From contig NZ_QEKT01000010.1 in the NCBI RefSeq assembly GCF_003096575.1, forward strand, positions 1-59,059: a stretch of DNA of 59,059 bases. The letters run 5' to 3'. Below, piece after piece: positions 56,985 to 59,059 of the stretch (positions within the stretch are counted from its first letter, which is position 1; the number at the start of each line of letters is the position of its first letter). Under the pieces are notes generated by a model that was not told where the DNA came from, did not search any database, and worked only from the letters and a program-made list of their open reading frames with translations. The stretch is from Convivina intestini (lineage in GTDB: Bacteria > Bacillota > Bacilli > Lactobacillales > Lactobacillaceae). The position numbers were made by a program, and so were the translations under genes.

Positions 56985-57430
56985 ATCCTACAGCTACAGT
57001 ATCGACGTGTAATCATCAGAGGGGGGTGCAAGGTCCGCTCAAACCACGTCCGAACCTTGAGCTAAATAGATGTTCTATTTAGCTACGATCAAGGGGGCAA
57101 TGAGTACTTGGAATATGGGTCAGATCGCCCTGCAAGTGAATGGCAAAAGGATTGGCATGTAGATTAACACCTATGTGGTTTAGAACGTTCTGAAAACGAT
57201 TTTAAACGGTGTCTGACGTGTCTTAGCCTTAGATGTAAGGCTTTTTCTATTGGGCAGACGATAGAAGAGTAAATAGGCGAATACGTGGATAATACAAGCG
57301 AGATAATGCTTAGCTGCACCTTGTATTGTTTAAACCCTTAAAACTAAGGGTTTCCTCTGCTCAAATTCAAACTTGCTACCCTTGTTTAAGTTTAGTAAAT
57401 TATTTTTAATAGTTGTATTATTTAATAATA
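56985..57430 (+). other. Non-coding stretch with strong inverted repeats upstream of HEPN-motif gene
   Basis: No ORF. GC content is higher than the gene that follows. AGCTAAATAGA-TGT-TCTATTTAGCT (57060-57084) is a perfect 11-bp hairpin; AGCCTTA-GATG-TAAGGCTTTTT (about 57223-57244) is a terminator; AAACCCTTA-AAAC-TAAGGGTTT (about 57330-57351) is another hairpin. It may encode a structured RNA of about 250 nt ending at 57244, or be a plasmid/phage relic. I could not match it to tmRNA, RNase P, 6S or group I/II introns. Confidence 0.4.
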
Positions 57431-57447
57431 AAAGTAGAGAATAAATT

Positions 57448-58778
57448 ATGAAAGATGAAAAAATGTTAAATTTGAATGATTTAAATCATTCTTTTATTGC
57501 TAGTTATGCAGATGACTTGGGTTATATCTCTCGTTTGTTAAATCTTTATAAGTCTCATCCTTTTGCACCTGCAGGTATTTATTATCATGGTTTTATATTT
57601 AGAATTGCAGTTATATCTGTTATTGGTAACTTTGAAACCATATTAGGAGAATGGTCTGATAAAGCTATAGAAAAATTAAAAAAAGATAATCAAATTGATG
57701 AAGGAAAAATTCCATCAAAAAAGGATGATCGTAAAAAATTCTTTGAAGATATTTTAAAAAGCAATAATTTTTTTATTCATCATTATTTGCTTCTGGTGAT
57801 GTATGTCAGATAGATAAAAAAATAAAAGAAATATTAAAATTGTCAAACGATGATTTTAATCATCAGTCAGTTATAAGAAAGGATTTTAAATTTTATTTTG
57901 CTTTAAAAAATTTTAGAAATGCTATCATTCACCATGATATGAATGAACAGAAAAGGCGTGTACTGGAGGTAATGAAATTTGATCATGATATATTTGCTGA
58001 AAATGATAGTAATACCATTGTCGGTGAAATCATTGATGCTAATAATAGATTAGTTAAATTTTTAAACCGATTTTATATGCAAAGGATCTATGGTAATGAT
58101 TTTTATCAAAAATACAGTGCTGAACTTTTAGAATACACAAATCAAATTCAGTTTAATAGAAATTTAGATAGATCTTATAGTAATTATAAAAATAATAAAG
58201 ATAAGAAAGATTATGTTAGTGATTTAGAAGTAAATGTGTCCGAATTCGATTATAAATTACCTGTTGTTTATTATAAAAAGGAAATAACTGTTTTCTTTAG
58301 GTCTGCAATGGAACGAATTTTGAGAGATTTGAAATCTACAAATAGTCCAAGTCAAAAACAATTATCTTCTGCATTATATATATTGGAGCAGTGGACAAAT
58401 TTATCATTTCCAAATATTACTGACGAGTATTTGATTTCAGTTTTCGAAAGAATGGAATTAGTAATTAGTCATTATCAAGAAGGTAATGATTGGCATAAAA
58501 CAATTATTCAGTATGATTTCTCACATGGATCGTTGGAATCATCGATTGAAATAGACGAGTTTATATATAAAGTGTACCGAAAAATTGCTAATAGAACTTT
58601 TATAGACTTAGTATTATTGTTAATTGATAACGCTTCTGTTGAAAATGATAAATTGAAAAATAGGTATAGGATATTAGCATTAATATGGTTTTATTATCGA
58701 GAGTATGAAAAAATTGGTAAAAATCCAAAAATAATTGAACAAATTTTATCAAAATTGATACCGGATAACTTGAGATAA
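57448..58778 (+). pseudogene. HEPN-motif (abortive infection-like) gene frameshifted at a T7 run
   Basis: ATG 57448; first frame to the stop at 57813 (121 codons). A one-base shift at TTTTTTT (57768-57774) gives FASGDVCQIDKKIKEILKLS and joins the long frame running to TAA 58778, for a protein of about 443 aa. Just after the junction FRNAIIHHD gives an R-x4-H HEPN signature, with the partner helix GFIFRIAVISVIGNFETILGEW in the first part. The C-terminal 250 residues (after FMQRIYG-like sequence) are helical and unrecognised. Very AT-rich. No separate start supports the second part. Either a sequencing error, a phase-off state or a true pseudogene; defence role is inferred from the motif. Confidence 0.65.
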
Positions 58779-58937
58779 TAAGGATATCACCTAGTGATTC
58801 ATGTCTAGAAACCAATAAATTCAAGGACAAGCTGCAGATTGAAATAGAAGATATTATTAGATCTATAGTAGAACGTGCAGTTGAATATCATTTAACTTAA
58901 CATAATGATTATAATCATCAGTAAGTATGTTGATTAT

Positions 58938-58960
58938 ATTAAAAAGACACATAAATTAAG
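58938..58960 (+). repeat. Right copy of direct repeat flanking the second island
   Basis: ATTAAAAAGACAC then ATAAATTAAG; matches 56929-56951. This copy no longer forms a terminator hairpin. Confidence 0.5.
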
Positions 58961-59009
58961 TTTTTGAAGTGCGCCCTCCAAATTGGAGAGAAGTAATGTC
59001 ATAAATCTT

Positions 59010-59045
59010 GTCGCTTAATTACTACGGTAATTAGGCGACTTTTTG
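59010..59045 (+). terminator. Intrinsic terminator at right edge
   Basis: GTCGCTTAATTA pairs with TAATTAGGCGAC (one G-U), followed by TTTTTG. No gene directly precedes it on the plus strand within 230 bp. Confidence 0.8.
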
Positions 59046-59059
59046 TTTTTGATACTGCG

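Noticed and set aside
57000-57250. tmRNA, RNase P RNA, 6S RNA or intron in the non-coding stretch
   Set aside because: None of the conserved sequences of these RNAs is present; only hairpins and a terminator can be supported.

Overview
The window looks like chromosome of a sucrose-using lactic acid bacterium of the Lactobacillaceae in the broad sense (lactobacilli or Leuconostoc relatives; genus not resolved). The evidence is AT-rich DNA, consensus AGGAG ribosome binding sites, six preproteins with the KxYKxGKxW signal peptide, LPPT(G/A/S) wall-sorting tails, GH70 and GH68 sucrases, PepO, an Nramp manganese transporter and DHA2/DUF4811 genes.

1-10.8 kb: a giant serine-rich repeat (SRR) lectin adhesin, broken by two frameshifts and a stop and running off the left edge; a secreted GH68 fructansucrase; a 51-aa/GNAT toxin-antitoxin-like pair; a decayed STAS-like gene; and a 59-aa gene. 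10.8-14.7 kb: a first cell-wall GH70 glucansucrase. 15-22.7 kb: housekeeping-type genes (ASCH protein, MacB-type ABC transporter, HesB-like protein, hemolysin III, alpha-carbonic anhydrase behind a structured leader RNA, PepO, tRNA-Tyr and tRNA-Gln, HdeD-like protein).

22.8-28.1 kb: a very AT-rich defence-type island that follows a truncated gene whose cre-bearing promoter survives. It holds a HEPN protein, a decayed IS3-family element, a two-TM abortive-infection-like protein, and a retron: a reverse transcriptase with YADD and VTG motifs preceded by a recognisable msr-msd RNA whose 14-bp a1/a2 ends pair. The membrane protein is convergent with the RT, an arrangement I do not recognise.

28.1-33.6 kb: small proteins, XRE and MarR regulators, an LmrA-type ABC exporter with MarR-like operators, and two CPBP proteases, one interrupted by TAG. 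34-46.7 kb: a second GH70 glucansucrase, a large wall-anchored GH68 fructansucrase with a matching promoter, a CPBP remnant, a frameshifted FUSC protein, and an SRR protein whose C-terminus has been replaced by the end of an ElaA-type acetyltransferase. 46.7-56.8 kb: YoaK, CPBP, XRE pair, CorA, TraX-like, MntH, CPBP, and DUF4811/DHA2 efflux with a divergent TetR regulator. 56.9-59 kb: a second small island with a structured non-coding stretch and a frameshifted HEPN-motif gene, bracketed by short direct repeats.

The main theme is extracellular polysaccharide and adhesion: sucrases make glucan and fructan at or near the wall while SRR proteins adhere. All six preproteins carry the signal typical of accessory-Sec cargo, but no SecA2/Asp genes are in the window. 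The second theme is anti-phage islands. Many genes are broken, two at homopolymers, so either real decay or sequencing error must be considered.
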